Source of the DNA: Lycocorax pyrrhopterus obiensis
Taxonomy: Eukaryota; Chordata; Aves; Passeriformes; Paradisaeidae
Reading direction: 5' to 3'
DNA: 64,000 bases
NCBI GenBank assembly: GCA_014706295.1
Contig: JACSVZ010000002.1
Span: 136,634,682-136,698,681, forward strand
Shown: positions 27,381-40,185 of the stretch, in pieces
How positions within the stretch are numbered: position 1 is the stretch's first letter
Layout of the letters: each line of letters starts with the position of its first letter
The notes under the pieces: model-generated
Told to the model about the DNA's origin: nothing
Seen by the model: only the letters and a program-made list of their open reading frames with translations
Databases searched by the model: none
Position numbers and translations under genes: made by a program

Positions 27381-30300
27381 TACCTGGTCAAGGATAGGCC
27401 CATATTGATAAAAAGTAGTTAATTACTTGGAATAAATTCTGATTTGGAAACCCAAACGAAGACCCACATTTTTGTGTTCTTTTTCTTTCTCATCTGTACT
27501 ATCTGCAAGGAAGTCTTTAGCTAACAGGCTATCTTGAAAGAGATCATCATAAAAATCAAAAATTTTGAATATCTCAGATAAAACCTCTTGAAACTGGATG
27601 GAGTTCTGCCCATCTTAGTTAAGTGAAAGACTTTTTCCAAAAATTCAAATTTCATTTCTCACAGATTATTTAAAATTAATTCAAAAGGAGTGTTTGCATT
27701 GGGGAAAGAATGCACAAATCACAGCTGCAAAAGAGAAATTGGTTTTGTTAGCCGTTGTTCTCTAACAGCTTTCTATTGTAATGCAGTTAAGATGATGCAC
27801 AAAATATGCTGTATCAAAAAATGAAATATTTAAACATATTTCAGAAGAGAAATAAATTGCCTATGGTTTCAACAACATACATTTCATTCAGTGTATATCA
27901 CTGTACATTTTATCTAGATTTATATATGAAAAAAATTGGTTGAAATCACAGGCATATGGTCTAGACAATTCTTCAATTTATTACAGAAAATTCTACATTT
28001 CCCTTACATTTTAGGAAAATATATTAGGAATTACTTTTAAATATCCAGGAATACAGTAACAGTAAGAGAGAAGTTAGGTGAATTATTCTATTTTAAAAGA
28101 AGTAATTGCATCATATTTCAAATTTGTGTTTGATAACAGAGTTCTTAGGTGCCCTACTACTTTGTATGACCATGACAGTGGTAGGTGAAATATTAGAACA
28201 CTACACAAAGATTTTCTTAGAAGTGCACTCTTACCCAGAGAGAACAGAGTGGAAGTCTTTGGGCTTTTTGTTTTATCATGCTAGAAGCTAAGTACATTTT
28301 ACCTGCAACATTTGAGACACTACCACACTCTCAAAACTCCTTCTCATTAAGGCACATCTTCATGTTAACAATAAAAGATCTGCATAATGTGTTCCTTGTA
28401 AAGAAAATGTGATCTTTATTCAGACTACTGCATTAGTTCTGTGAATAAAGGTGCTCTAAACACATACTTTATGACAACCATTATTTTCTATTACTTTCCA
28501 GTCTATCCATCAAAAATATATGGGTTAATTCAAAACAAATCACCATTTCATGTTCAATTAATCTAAGGTCTTTGCAGGGTTTTGGTTTTGCTTTGGCCTT
28601 TTTTGTTTCTATGTTTGTTTGAGGTTTTTTCTGTCATAAAAAAGTTCTCCAAATATGGAGGAAGAACAGCTGTCAACTTGTTTTGCAGCGGCAGCCAAAT
28701 TAAGCTGGTAATGGGAAACAGAATATACAAAGTTAATGTCTTTGCCTAGGATAGTGTGAAATATATACTGTCCATCCTCACCTGCTTGTATCTGGAGAGT
28801 GCTCTAAGCACATCTTTCATAGACTGTTCTGGGAAGGAGGTTCCACCACTTTGTCTTTACTATTTAGCCAGTGTCATAACAATTGCCTTAACATTTCAGA
28901 CTGGAATCCAGGTTACCCATGTTAAAGCATCCGAGAGAATCATTCCAATTCTCTGCTCTGTGATTATTAAATATTCCACTAGAAGTGACCAACAACAAAC
29001 TAAGTGAAACATTCCAACCAAAGTATCCTAAAGACAAGCATTAGAAAACTCTTACATGTTCAGTTATTCTCAAACTATTTAACGCTAAACTTCCATATAC
29101 TGGATATCCCATAATGACATTGCCACTTCTTTCACCAATGAATGCCTAACCACCCAACTTTTCACTTAGACAAAAAGGAACATTTCACTAGATCTTACTT
29201 ACTTTCAGCTTTTTGTTTTGTCAAAAAAAAATTGAGAAAATAATTTCCTCAAACCAATAATTTTCCTTCAGTTTTACTTTCAAAATGTAAGCAATGTCAT
29301 AATTCAACTCAAGTTGGCAAATATTAGAATAAACAACAAGACAACAAGAACCTTGAATGGCATCTGCACAGTTTTTCACCACTATTTAAATGAAAATATC
29401 CTATCAAGATTTTCTTAAGAGAAAAGATTGGCATATATGAAATATTAATAGTGACTGACAGGAAAACTGCAGAAAGTTAGCACTTCATACAGAATTCCAA
29501 GTCTTGTCTCATGGATAACCCCAGCCTATCTACTTGATGCATAATCTGGCTCTTAATTTCACTTAGAAATAAAAAGTAGGGATATTTTGTTACACAGCAG
29601 ATGTGCAGAAGAAAAGTTTGTGGGGTTTTTTTTTTAAATCATTAAGTGTAATAGTCATATAAAGCACCAAATTTTCTAAGAAATTATGTTATAATAATAC
29701 TTATTATCCAGATCAATCAATAAGTTTTTAGTAATTTTTAAAATTATGTAATTTTTTTTCCAGAATGAAAGATAAAGAACCTGGGTTTAGTTTTATATTA
29801 GCTATAGTCTACGGGCGTATACAGTATTACCACTCTAAATATAATTAACAAATTGTTGTTAGTTAAGCTGTTTTTCCCAACATATGGGGGGATACTTTTC
29901 CATAATTGAACACATCAGTATAATTTAGGGAATATAAATGACAAGCTAAAAAAAGAATATGCTCTCAGTCTGCTTCTCTACATGAGCAATTATTAAATTA
30001 GCATTGTAAATTTTCATGTTTTGTAAACAGATAATGGGAATTTCCATATATAAAGTAATCTTAGTATATCATTTGAATACAGCCAAAGCCTTTTGTAGAA
30101 CAAAAAATGAAATAATTGTTTCAAGCTCATGAATGAATAATGAAAAGAAAAATCAAATGCACATTCAGCTATTCAAGTGATTCATAACATCTGTATGTCA
30201 TTGGTGTTACCTCACTAATTATTATAAATTATTATTTAAAATTTATTTTAGCTGACAGCTAGTTCAAAAGATTTCAGTTTAAGAGCCTGAAAAACTCAAT

Positions 30301-31660
30301 GGCAATTAATTAATATTCTAATATAGATAATTAACTATGTAGGTGGCAGTATGAATTAACTCAAATTATAAAACACTATTTGCTAAAGCTTAGACATAGA
30401 CTTCTATTACACCCTGAAGCAGTAAAAATATATTACTTATAAGCAACACTTACAGAAACCACGACTGATGCTTTTAAAACAATATAATTTTCTAATTTTG
30501 GATCTTTACTCATTATAAAATCAAGAACATTTTATTTGGTCTATGTCATGTTTGGAGGAGGTCTGATATGAAGAAAACAAGACTCTACTGACTTCAATGT
30601 ATCTAGCCAACCACTTGTATCACCTGTTGTTCACATGCCTCTGTCTGTCATACAGAACCTCCATAAAGCTTTATGAGCCAGTCAAGATCAAGATTTTACT
30701 GGAGACCATAACTGTGATTTATGAGTTCGTATACAACTTCTTTTCTGTGAATCAACAGCATATTTAAACCAATAAAACAAACACAAGGATTTGTCATATT
30801 GACATGTTTCTTGAGTAGTGTGATGCCGTGTTCCCATAAAACTACCAGACCAGAAAGCCACAGAATGGGTAATTTATTTTTCCTATTTAACTGAATTTGA
30901 TCTTAAAAGAGGTTATTTACTATTTTATTTCTTGTACTTGTTTTACAACATCTACATAACCCATCACACTGAAATCAAGAATTGCAGAAGCCAGACAAGC
31001 AAAAATATTGTTACTACTGCTAAGTCAACAAAAAAACAGTCATAAACTCTTCTTAAAGGTGCTCTATTTGGAGTAAAATCAGAGCCAAAAAGTACTGTGA
31101 CTCCTCAGCTCAGGGTGTTTTATCTCACAGATCAGGATGGAAATTTCTAGGTAAGTGTATCACCAACCATACTCACAGCACATTATTTAGAGACCATGCA
31201 TAGAGTTCTCTGTACAGGAAATCCTCCACAGACAATCCGTGACCAATAGGTATGGCCAACACTAATTCCCCCTAGCTCTGTGCTCAATAGCCTCCATGCC
31301 TTTCACTTTATGACATTAGGAAACTCTCTGAAGGCTTCACCAATCCTTACCAGTACAACAGTCCGTTCCATTCTGTTTCTAAATACATACATTTTTACTA
31401 CAGTAATAGCTAAATGGTTAGACACATAGACAATGAGGCAAATGAGTCTACAGCGCCCTTCATCTTGATGCTACATCTTTGGAATATATTTAAAAAACAT
31501 TTTACAGCTGCAATTGGAATATCAACATTATGTCATAGTCAATTATTATTGTGAGGGTTTTTTTTCAGCAAGACTACATATTCACAAAAAGAAAAGTTGT
31601 ACTTTCACATTTCATCATCTTTTTCTTTTTTATCACATTAGAATTTCAATATTTGACTTA

Positions 31661-31906
<246 letters not shown>

Positions 31907-34239
31907 TTAAAAATGTATACTTTCTTGCTGAGAATAGAAATTTATTACCGTTTAGGTGAACAATTGCTTAATACTTTTTAACATGTTTGACTTGGAATGC
32001 TGCTCCAAAATTAAGGTGTTAAAAAAAATAATTGCTTCAAATTTCAATTATTTAAAGATTATTATACTTGTGCCAGCACATATTTTTATAATCTATTATT
32101 TATTAATAATTATATATATGGATTAGCATTTTCCTCACTTTACAATAGCATGCAAAAATGTCACTATTTCCTCTTTTGCTTTAACCAAAAATGTTTTCAT
32201 AAATCAAGTTGAGTTCAATCCCTATCATATGCAGTCTGACACACAATGTGCAGCAGTCACATTATACTGAGAAAAGAATCATGAGAATCTTACCCATTAT
32301 ATGCTAATTGTATTGTCGTATTTTATTTTAGTAAGCATCTAGTGATTAGGTTAATTCTTGAAAAATCATTTTCTCATTTTCAAACAGCTGATCAGTTTTC
32401 AAACCAAAGCCATTCATGAGTGATTTCTTAATGTCAGATGCAAGATGCTTTCACAATTAAGATGTTTACATCAGAGTAATAAGTTTTAATGGATCAAATA
32501 TTTACAATTTTACCATAGGAATACATTTTTCATGTCATATGAATAACTGTGAAACTATTTGAGCAATTATACAATGGTTTTTTTTTTAATAGTGACTCTG
32601 AAATACTCTATTTTTTAGCATGTGATCTTATGCTGGATAAACCAGGCAAACATTGGACATTCACAAAATCAGTTCTAAAAGAACTTATTCTATGATGAAG
32701 CAATTCTAAAATGGCTAATGTTATGTATCTTCTTTATTAATAATATATATATGCCTAATAACTCCAAAGTTATTTTTGAGGATCTTATGTTAAAATTATT
32801 TCTGTGAGCTATTAAAATTGATTGGAAATTTAGTGCTTTTACTTTCAAAAATGGAAATACCTTTCAAATAACTTGAATGGAAATACCATATTGCATTACT
32901 TATTCAGTTTATTATCCAAATGTTTAAAGCATATTTGAAAAGCAATTCTTGTTTCTGCTCAGTTGGAGTGCTAACATGAATAAAACTTGCCCCAGAGTCT
33001 GAAAACCCAGTCAATACTGATGAAAAATTAATGATAAGGATAGGAAAAAAAAACCTTTAAGGAGTATAGGATCACAGAACAAAAAGTTTAAAGAATTCTG
33101 ACACACATAATGGCTCACTTTTAACAGAAAGAAAAAAAAATCATTACTATAAGAAGCCTCCTAATTACAGCAGTTTAGGAATTTAAAATTATCTCTTAAA
33201 AATTCTGCTAAATTATGCCATGCCCAGATTAAAAAAAAAAAAAAAACAACAACGTAAAAACGTATCTTAAATTTAATCTCACGAATTAGCCAGAGCACTT
33301 TGAATCCACTGAATACAATAAAACAGAGAAATCTCATCACATCACAAGTTCTGGTCCTTTACTGTGAAAGGAATAAAAAAAATGTTTTCATGCATTAAGG
33401 ACATTCAGAAAAATAATTTTAAATTGCTAGTTTACAGTAGCAAACTGTCCTACTGTATTGCAGAACTTATGTTTTTCTTTTCACAAATGAATTACAGAGA
33501 AACATCTCTTAGTTCCTAGAAATAAAACAAACCATTTACTAAAAATTTTGCTATAGTCTACCAAAACTTAAAAAAAATTAGTGCAGCAGTGTTTAAAAAC
33601 ACAAACAATGTCAATGAGTGTGCCCTTTATTCTGAGTCACAGCTGTTTAGAGATTTTTGCCAAAGTGTGATTTTGCTACCATTAGCAAAATGGCCCAAAC
33701 AAATCATCATGGCTTGTACTCTGATTCATGTAGCAAATTTGCTACAAATACAATTAATATTATCTACATTTAAGTGTTGCAAATGTAACCAAAAGCACAC
33801 TGGATATCATCTTAGTGTATTGCATTAGAAACAATAAGCATTAGAACAATAAATAACAGAATTACTGTACTGTGTTCTTATTTTCCTCTACCTACAATAT
33901 AATTTGCTTGGTTCAAGTCTTGCAATCAGATCCCCATAGGTAAAAGCTCCCATATGGGAGAAGACTGAAAAACATTATGCCCATGCAAATGTTTGGTGCC
34001 TTAAGTTGTGAAGACAGTGTAAAAAGAGATTTGATCTTCAAGTAAATTGACAAACACTGTTGACAGGAGTTCTACCACTAACTTCATAGTGCATAAGACC
34101 CTGACAAATAAAAGAAAATGTAGTAATTGTATCTTGCGCAACTTGCTTTTAGCACCCGTATTTCTATCACAATTGAAGGAGCATAATTTCTTAGATGTCA
34201 GCTAAGAAATGTTGCAAATAGAAGAATAGCTGGTGCCGA

Positions 34240-34760
34240 AATATTTAGGAAGAGGAACAGTGGCTGATCTTCACCAAAGTGCAACAAACCCATTAAGGCA
34301 ATGCAAACAAGGAAGAAAGAGAGGAAAGAAAAGCTTTGCTGAGATTTTGATACAGATCCACGATAATCTCTTGCCCTGCCTTTCTGTAACTTTCTGAATT
34401 ACCTCCAACAAACCACCAAGGTAGGAGTCCTCAAAGACATTTAAGTGCCTAACCCTCTTTCCCCATGGGAAAAGGCAAGCCCATTCATGGGACTGTCTTT
34501 GCTCAAGGACCATGGTATACTTGGTGGCTAAAGCGGTAGGATGGGGAAACCCAGTGTGTGCCTCAAGGACATTTAACCTTGGGGAAAAATAATTTGTGGT
34601 ATAAGTTTTATGTTGCAGGGAGCAAAACAGCAGGAATGACATGAACCAATGAAGAGTGAATTTTGGGAGGAGCAAGGGCAGTGTGGTAGTGACCTGGGTC
34701 TGGCCAGCGTTGGTGCCCAATGATCAAGCGTGCTGCTTCTCCTGTCCTAAGCACCCATCC
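34240..34760. other. Unidentified block with a 149-codon minus-strand frame
   Basis: This stretch is less AT-rich than its flanks and carries an open frame of 149 codons on the minus strand (34720..34271) that resembles no family I know. Near its right end the minus strand reads TGGGCACCAACGCTGGCC, vaguely like a retroviral primer-binding region. This may be a remnant of an unrecognised retroelement. No splice sites tie the frame to CSMD3. Confidence 0.25.
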
Positions 34761-36229
34761 TGATGAATGGATCCCAAATCATGGTCTATTTTTGAACATC
34801 TGGAGGGGTGGATGAAGTCCATGAAATGGGAAAATGATATCTGTCTGTGAAAGGATGGGAGATAGTAGTTAATGAGAATATATTTATCTGTTTGTTGGTT
34901 ATCAAGGGGGTTTAAGGAAGTAGTTTAGGTTGTATGTGTATGTGCTGCATGTTCCCAGACCCAGTACACACTACAATCACTGCAATCAAAATGGGGTAGC
35001 TAAACAGTGGTTAAGCACCAATCAATGTCTTGAAAGAACTCTGTGCATCCCCATCCTTTTAGTTTTCAGGTATCAAATATGAAAAAAAACATTCACAGGA
35101 ATTGTAAGAAGACAACACTTCAGTTAAGACTTGATAGGATCTGACATTGTTCAATTACAAATACATAGCTAATACCAATATTTTTTTAAAATCTACTTTT
35201 AAAATTCATACTCCATACTTTCAAATTAAATTGATTTGGTCATATACTGGGAAATTTTATCCAATAACAATCTTGCAAATGTGATATGAAGGCATAAATG
35301 CAAAAAATACACTTACTGCCAAGATGGCATTTTTCCTAACATATTTCTCTGATCTTAACCATATGCTGAAAGGGGAAGATTTTTCAAAGCGATATGCAAG
35401 AGGGGACTTGGCATAAAAAAGCTTTTCAAGGAATTATGAATTCAAATTAAGATCTCTGTTTGAATATGCATAAGGGCTCTTGTGCAGAGGGAGTATCACT
35501 GATATTATGATGAGTGATGATTATAAGTAATGTTTGGGGGTTTGTTTTTTTTTTTTTCTTTTTGTGGGCATAGATTGTTTCTATTTATGTTCACAGATAC
35601 CTGCAGCTTTTCTCTCTCTTTTTTTTCCCTTTACAATCTTATGACTAAATACCCATTGAAAAAATAATGTGAAACGTGTACATCTTCAAATAACCTTTGG
35701 TGAAATCTGATTTCACAAAATTTTATCTTTTTCTTCCTGGTTTGCTGTTCACTGCTCATTTATTATAATAAATTTTGAAAACATATTTCCCTAGTTTTTT
35801 CTTATTTTATTTTCTGCTTATTCTTGTAGGTTTCAGTGATATTCACAATAATGTTACATAAATATTGAACCGTAAATTTCAATAGAATGGATGATCAAAG
35901 ACAGGCAGTGTCATCAGTGATTTATAGGACATGCAAATTCATGGATTTCATTGAGAATTCAATGAGATTTCATGGTAGATCAAGCTTTGATCTGGTACAC
36001 AATGTATCACATCATCTTATCTATCTAGATATTTATAGTGAACTAAACAGTTAAATTTTCTGCACATTCTATATTGCTTTCATAAAACCACCCCAGCTTC
36101 GATTTAGTTTCTTATTCTGTTTTTTCATTGTCTGCGCTACAGACAAGCAGCAGAACAGAAACTATACAGGCTAAAGTGAAAAGCACCTTAAAAAGTTAAA
36201 CTCAGTTTTAAAGTCTGTAGTATTATAGT

Positions 36230-36665
36230 CTGATTATGAAGCTCAGTAATAGATTCCATATGCAAGAAAATATCTTTAGGAAGCTCCCCAGGCAATGCCA
36301 GCTCCCCCTGCTTCCTCCTTTGCACAAACAACATTCAGTCCTTTGTTTCCTGCCCACCTTTCTTGAAGAATCTGTATATGCCTATCACAGAACTCCAGCA
36401 GTGCCAACTGTTTTGCTATGGCTCTGTGATTTAAAAAATGTCATTGGTCTCTGATTGCATGTGAAGTTGCAATTCTTGGGCTTCCCATGCCACATTCGTT
36501 TGTGTACAGACACTTGGGAGCTGTTTTTGGTCACTCCACTTCATCAAAAAGAGTGCAAGAAAATCCCTCATCACTCTGTTCTGTGTGTACTCTGCCTGAT
36601 CCTCTGTTCCTCAATAAACATTAAAACTTTGGTAACCAACCACAAAAACCCAATTTGAAGACCTT
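36230..36665 (+). other. Unidentified block with an interrupted open frame and AATAAA
   Basis: One plus-strand frame stays open for about 140 codons except for a single TGA at 36452..36454, and CTCAATAAACATT near 36611 supplies a polyadenylation-type signal just before the end. The translation is not familiar. It could be a retroelement 3' end, an LTR, or chance. Confidence 0.25.
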
Positions 36666-37289
36666 CTCATTAGGAGAGCAAGATCTTGTCGTGCTAAATA
36701 AAAACTAGCTCTTCAATTTATTCTCAATAATATAATGTTCAGAGTCAGAGAATAAAAGAATGCATCTATACAGTAAAGACAACAGTGTTTGTAGTATAAT
36801 TAATATTATATTTATTTTATATAATATTCTGATACATTCTAAAAACTCCAAATATAATGTAAGGCAGGTATATAAAGATATAATATCTGAGAAACATTTA
36901 TATGTTGACTTTTTCTACAAATCTTTAGTAAGAAAAACATTGCAGACTTTCCTCATAATCTATTCACAAGAATAACCTTAAAGTTTTCAGAAATTGAAAT
37001 ATAAAGACTGCAAAACATCCACCAACTGAAAATCTTTCAAGATAGCTTTGCAGAAGATTTTCATCTTTGACTTACATAAAGTTCATCCAGGTTTTGAGTA
37101 GAGGGACACAAAAGAGTTCTTGAGGACAAACGGAAGTCTTATTTTCTATATCGATTTGTAAAACTCACAGATTTTAAATTCCAATCATACCCAGTGATGA
37201 CTATAAATTGACATGATTCACATCCTCAAATCTCTCACTTTGCACTTTTGTGCTCCGTATATCAGTAAAATTTATACAGATTTGACAGC

Positions 37290-37293
<4 letters not shown>

Positions 37294-37332
<39 letters not shown>
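37294..37332 (+). repeat. Poly(A) tract of 39 bases
   Basis: An uninterrupted run of A, followed by C and five more A. It is the longest mononucleotide run in the window, and its length in an assembly should be regarded as approximate. Confidence 0.95.
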
Positions 37333-37333
<1 letters not shown>

Positions 37334-37529
37334 AAAAACACCTAAATAATGCATCTGTAGCTAAAGAGGTGAGGATCTTAAATGGTGCTTGAGCGTAAGT
37401 TAAATGGAAAAAATTGCCTTCCCACCTGCCACCTTTGAGGCAGAACCACAACAATTACCTATGCCAGGGGAAAACACTACAATACCCACACAGCCTGTGC
37501 CTGCCTGGAGGCTCGTAATGGGCAACACC

Positions 37530-38270
37530 TGAGGGAGGCGGCCGCGCTCTGTCCGGGCCCGGCACAGCCCGACCAGCGCCGCGGCCTGGCCGCGCTGAGG
37601 CACAGCGGGGCCGGGCGGGCACGGAGGGCAGCACGGGAGGCACAGCGGGGCCGGGCGGGCACGGCGGGCACGGAGGGCAGCATGGATGGCACAGCGGGGC
37701 CGGGCGGGCACAAAGGGCAGCACGGGAGGCACAGCGGGGCCGGGCGGGCACAGAGGGCAGGGCTGAGGCACAGCGGGGCCGGGCGGACAGGAAGGGCAGC
37801 ACGCATGGCACAGCGGGGCCAAGGCGGGCACAACGGGCAGCACGGGAGGCACAGCGGGGCCGGGCGGACAGGAAGGGCATCACGGGAGGCACAGCGGGGC
37901 CGGGCGGGCACGGAGGGCATCACGGGAGGCACAGCGGGGCCGGGCGGGCACAAAGGGCAAGCATGGATGGCACAGCGGGGCCGGGCGGGCACGGAGGGCA
38001 GCACGGGGGGCACAGCGGGGCCGGGCGGGCACAAAGGGCAGCACGGGAGGCACAGCGGGGCCGGGCGGGCACATAGGGCAGCATGGATGGCACAGCGGGG
38101 CCGGGCGGGCACAAAGGGCAGCGCCGGAGGGCGAGATTAAGTGAGGACACAGCGAAGGATGAGGGACAAAGGGAGCCGTGGGCGCTGTCCCCTCGCTGCC
38201 GGTCGCTGGCCGGCTGAAGGTGAGGTGCGGCAGGAGCGCGGGGAAGGGACAGATCGAACCCAGGTGAAGG
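37530..38270. promoter_or_regulatory. Intronic CpG-rich island
   Basis: About 740 bp of very GC-rich, CpG-rich DNA in otherwise AT-rich intron, including GCGGCCGCGCTCTGTCCG at the left and CTCGCTGCCGGTCGCTGGCC at the right, with the minisatellite in the middle. CpG islands in vertebrates often mark promoters. A plus-strand sequence CGGCTGAAG|GTGAGGTGCG at 38219/38220 would be a good splice donor for a transcript starting inside the island and running antisense to CSMD3. No transcript is demonstrated, and a GC-rich tandem repeat alone could explain the composition. Confidence 0.45.
37601..38125 (+). repeat. GC-rich minisatellite, 13 copies of a 40-bp unit
   Basis: The phrase CACAGCGGGGCC recurs at 37601, 37641, 37690, 37730, 37769, 37809, 37850, 37890, 37930, 37971, 38011, 38051 and 38091. 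Spacing is 39-41 bp throughout except one 49-bp step caused by a duplicated ACGGCGGGC segment. Units then read GGGCGGGCACNNAGGGCAGC with two main variants at the end (ACGGGAGG or ATGGATGG). Because 40 is not a multiple of 3 and the unit lacks stops, several frames stay open over long distances and give collagen-like (plus) or Pro/Ala/Cys-rich (minus) translations. These are an artefact of the repeat. Confidence 0.95.
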
Positions 38271-39385
38271 CAGAGGAAATCTCTGTTCTCTAAGAGTTTT
38301 AAGATTTATTTTTTTTTTTGGCAAATCCTGAATCAGTAAGTAAATGTTTATGTTACCTGGCAATAAATTAAAATTCAGTGATATCCTCAGAGTTGCCCCC
38401 TTTTTCCCCAAGAAAACGTCCTGTTGTGGGTGTGATTTAGGCGAGTTGGGCTCTCCTGCACTGACAGGAAAAGTAACAGTTTTCTAGTAAATGGTGCACA
38501 GAGGTCTCATTTATTGTTCTTTATTCTATAAAGAAGGAAGGAAACATTTAAACACAAGTAAAATCTTGGCACATAAAGCCAATACTTTGCCTTTTTTACA
38601 AAAAAAAAAAAATCCAAAGGATGCAGCCTCCTGAACTCTTACCTATAGGTTCAGTTAAAAATATACATAGATGATTTTTTTTTTTAATTTTCTCTTTTAG
38701 TAGACCAGGACTTGAAATTGATGGATTAACTCACAAGATTTTTTAACAAAAATGACCAGTCTGTATATCAGTCAACCATTCCTTTACTGCTGTCTTCCAG
38801 CAAAAGAATAAATTACTGCTTTTTCTCACATAAAAATTAACTTTGGGAAGGGATTAGTGCTTTTATTGCTTACAAACCAAGGTAATTTAAATTAAAATAT
38901 TTGGACAGGCCTTGTATGAATATGAGCATGACAGAAAAAATTACAAACATTTCTTGATCAAACTGTTTCCTGTTGCTTTATGATACAATAAAGCTTAGAA
39001 GCTCTGCAGCACTAAGATATTCATTCAGATTTCATGGTTCCCAAGCCTACAAGGAAGAATGGTTTTTACTATGGTTTATAAATGTAATTTTATCTTCAAA
39101 ATTTGTCTTGTCTTTAGACCAAGCACGAAAAATGTGAAAGATGATAAATAACATAATAGTTGAGATTTTAGAAATTACTAGGGGTCTTATGGATTTTGAG
39201 GGGTTTTTTTTATTTCTCAGGAGAGAAACTACGTCAAAGTATGAGCTTGGCAATAGCTGATTTTTACACCTGGTTTTGCGGTTTTGCCTCTGAACTATAA
39301 AGGAATTACAATTAAATTGTTGTAATTGAGATACTGTTCTATCAAAGAAAGAAGTTTATGCTAATGTATAAAATAATGACAATGT

Positions 39386-39435
39386 TGTGTTTTAACCCAG
39401 CTGGCAACTAAGCACCGCACAGCCATTCACTCCAA
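39386..39435 (-). mobile_element. Terminal fragment of LTR-like element
   Basis: GTTTTAACCCAGCTGGCAAC then TAAGCACCGCACAGCC repeats the left (plus-strand) end of the element at 4379. Only about 50 bp are recognisable. Confidence 0.5.
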
Positions 39436-39729
39436 ATGAATAACTAAGTATTCAAAGTGGCACTTGTTTTACCTATCTGTTGATATTTAACTGTACAAAA
39501 GAAGTTTGTTTCTGTTTCGTGAAAATCATGAGGTGATACAGTCAGGAAGAAGGCTGAATCCTAACCAGAGCACCCAGTGTCATCTGACAGGCACTGCCTG
39601 CACAGAGGAAGAATTAGCTCTTCCTTTGGGATCAGTTGACACCTCTTAGTTTGAAGGACCTTTTCAGGAGAAGAGTGTAGCAGGCAGGATGTGAAAGCCA
39701 CCCAGAAAAAAGCTTGCACAAATGAAGAT

Positions 39730-40095
39730 TGTACTGGGTTTGTGTGACAAGGTTTTGTTATCAGGGGGCTGCAGGAGTGGCCTCTGTGAGAAGTCAGGGG
39801 CTGCCCCCATGGAGCCAATTCCAGGGTGCTCCAAGATGGAGCTCCACCACTGACTAAAGTGGAGGCAATCAGCAATATTGATGGTGCCTCTGTGGTAACA
39901 TGTTAAGGAAGAGGGGAAAATTCTGTGCAGCAGCAGAGAGAGGGAGAGCGAGAGAGAGAGAGAGAGGCATAAGGAAAATGAGAGATGCAAACCTGAAGCC
40001 ACCAAGACCAGTGAAGAAGGAGAAGGTATCATGGGCTACCGGTGCAGAAGCTCCCCTGTAGCTGGTGAAGAAGGCCATGGTGATGCAGGTTATTT
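39730..40095 (+). mobile_element. Truncated LTR-like element, copy C
   Basis: It starts TGTACTGGGTTTGTGTGACA then AGGTTTTGTTATCAGGGG, GGCCTCTGTGAGAAG, TCCAAGATGGAGCTCCACC, GGTGCCTCTGTGGTAAC, a GA-rich microsatellite and GAAGGCCATGGTGATGCAGG. Order and left terminus match copies A and D. It stops at nearly the same internal point as copy A. Confidence 0.6.
39935..39967 (+). repeat. (GA)n microsatellite within the LTR-like copy C
   Basis: An interrupted GA dinucleotide tract (AGAGAGAGGGAGAGCGAGAG and on) that arose inside the purine-rich part of the element. It encodes the Ser/Leu-rich minus-strand frames seen there. Confidence 0.9.
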
Positions 40096-40104
40096 CCTGG
40101 GAGC

Positions 40105-40185
40105 TTATGTTTGCCTGGAGAGGCTGTGGAACTTACAGCCTTGGAAATTTTCAAAAGTGGGCTGCACAAGACCCAGAGAAAATAT
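40105..40185 (+). mobile_element. Small CR1-like fragment
   Basis: GAGAGGCTGTGGAACTTAC then CCTTGGAAATTTTCAAAAGT resembles the CR1 segment reading GAGGCTGTGGAGTCTCC and CTTGGAGATATTCAAAA. It abuts the truncated LTR-like copy. Only about 80 bp are recognisable. Confidence 0.45.

Noticed and set aside
31120..31155. Plus-strand CACAG ... TAG|GTAAGTG, resembling a very short exon
   Set aside because: About 22 bp between the signals, no frame support, opposite to CSMD3, and such motif pairs are common by chance.
37477..38112. 211-codon minus-strand and 152-codon plus-strand frames of biased composition (collagen-like on the plus strand)
   Set aside because: They are produced by the stop-free 40-bp tandem repeat. 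Neighbouring frames are open as well, and there is no signal peptide or splice context.
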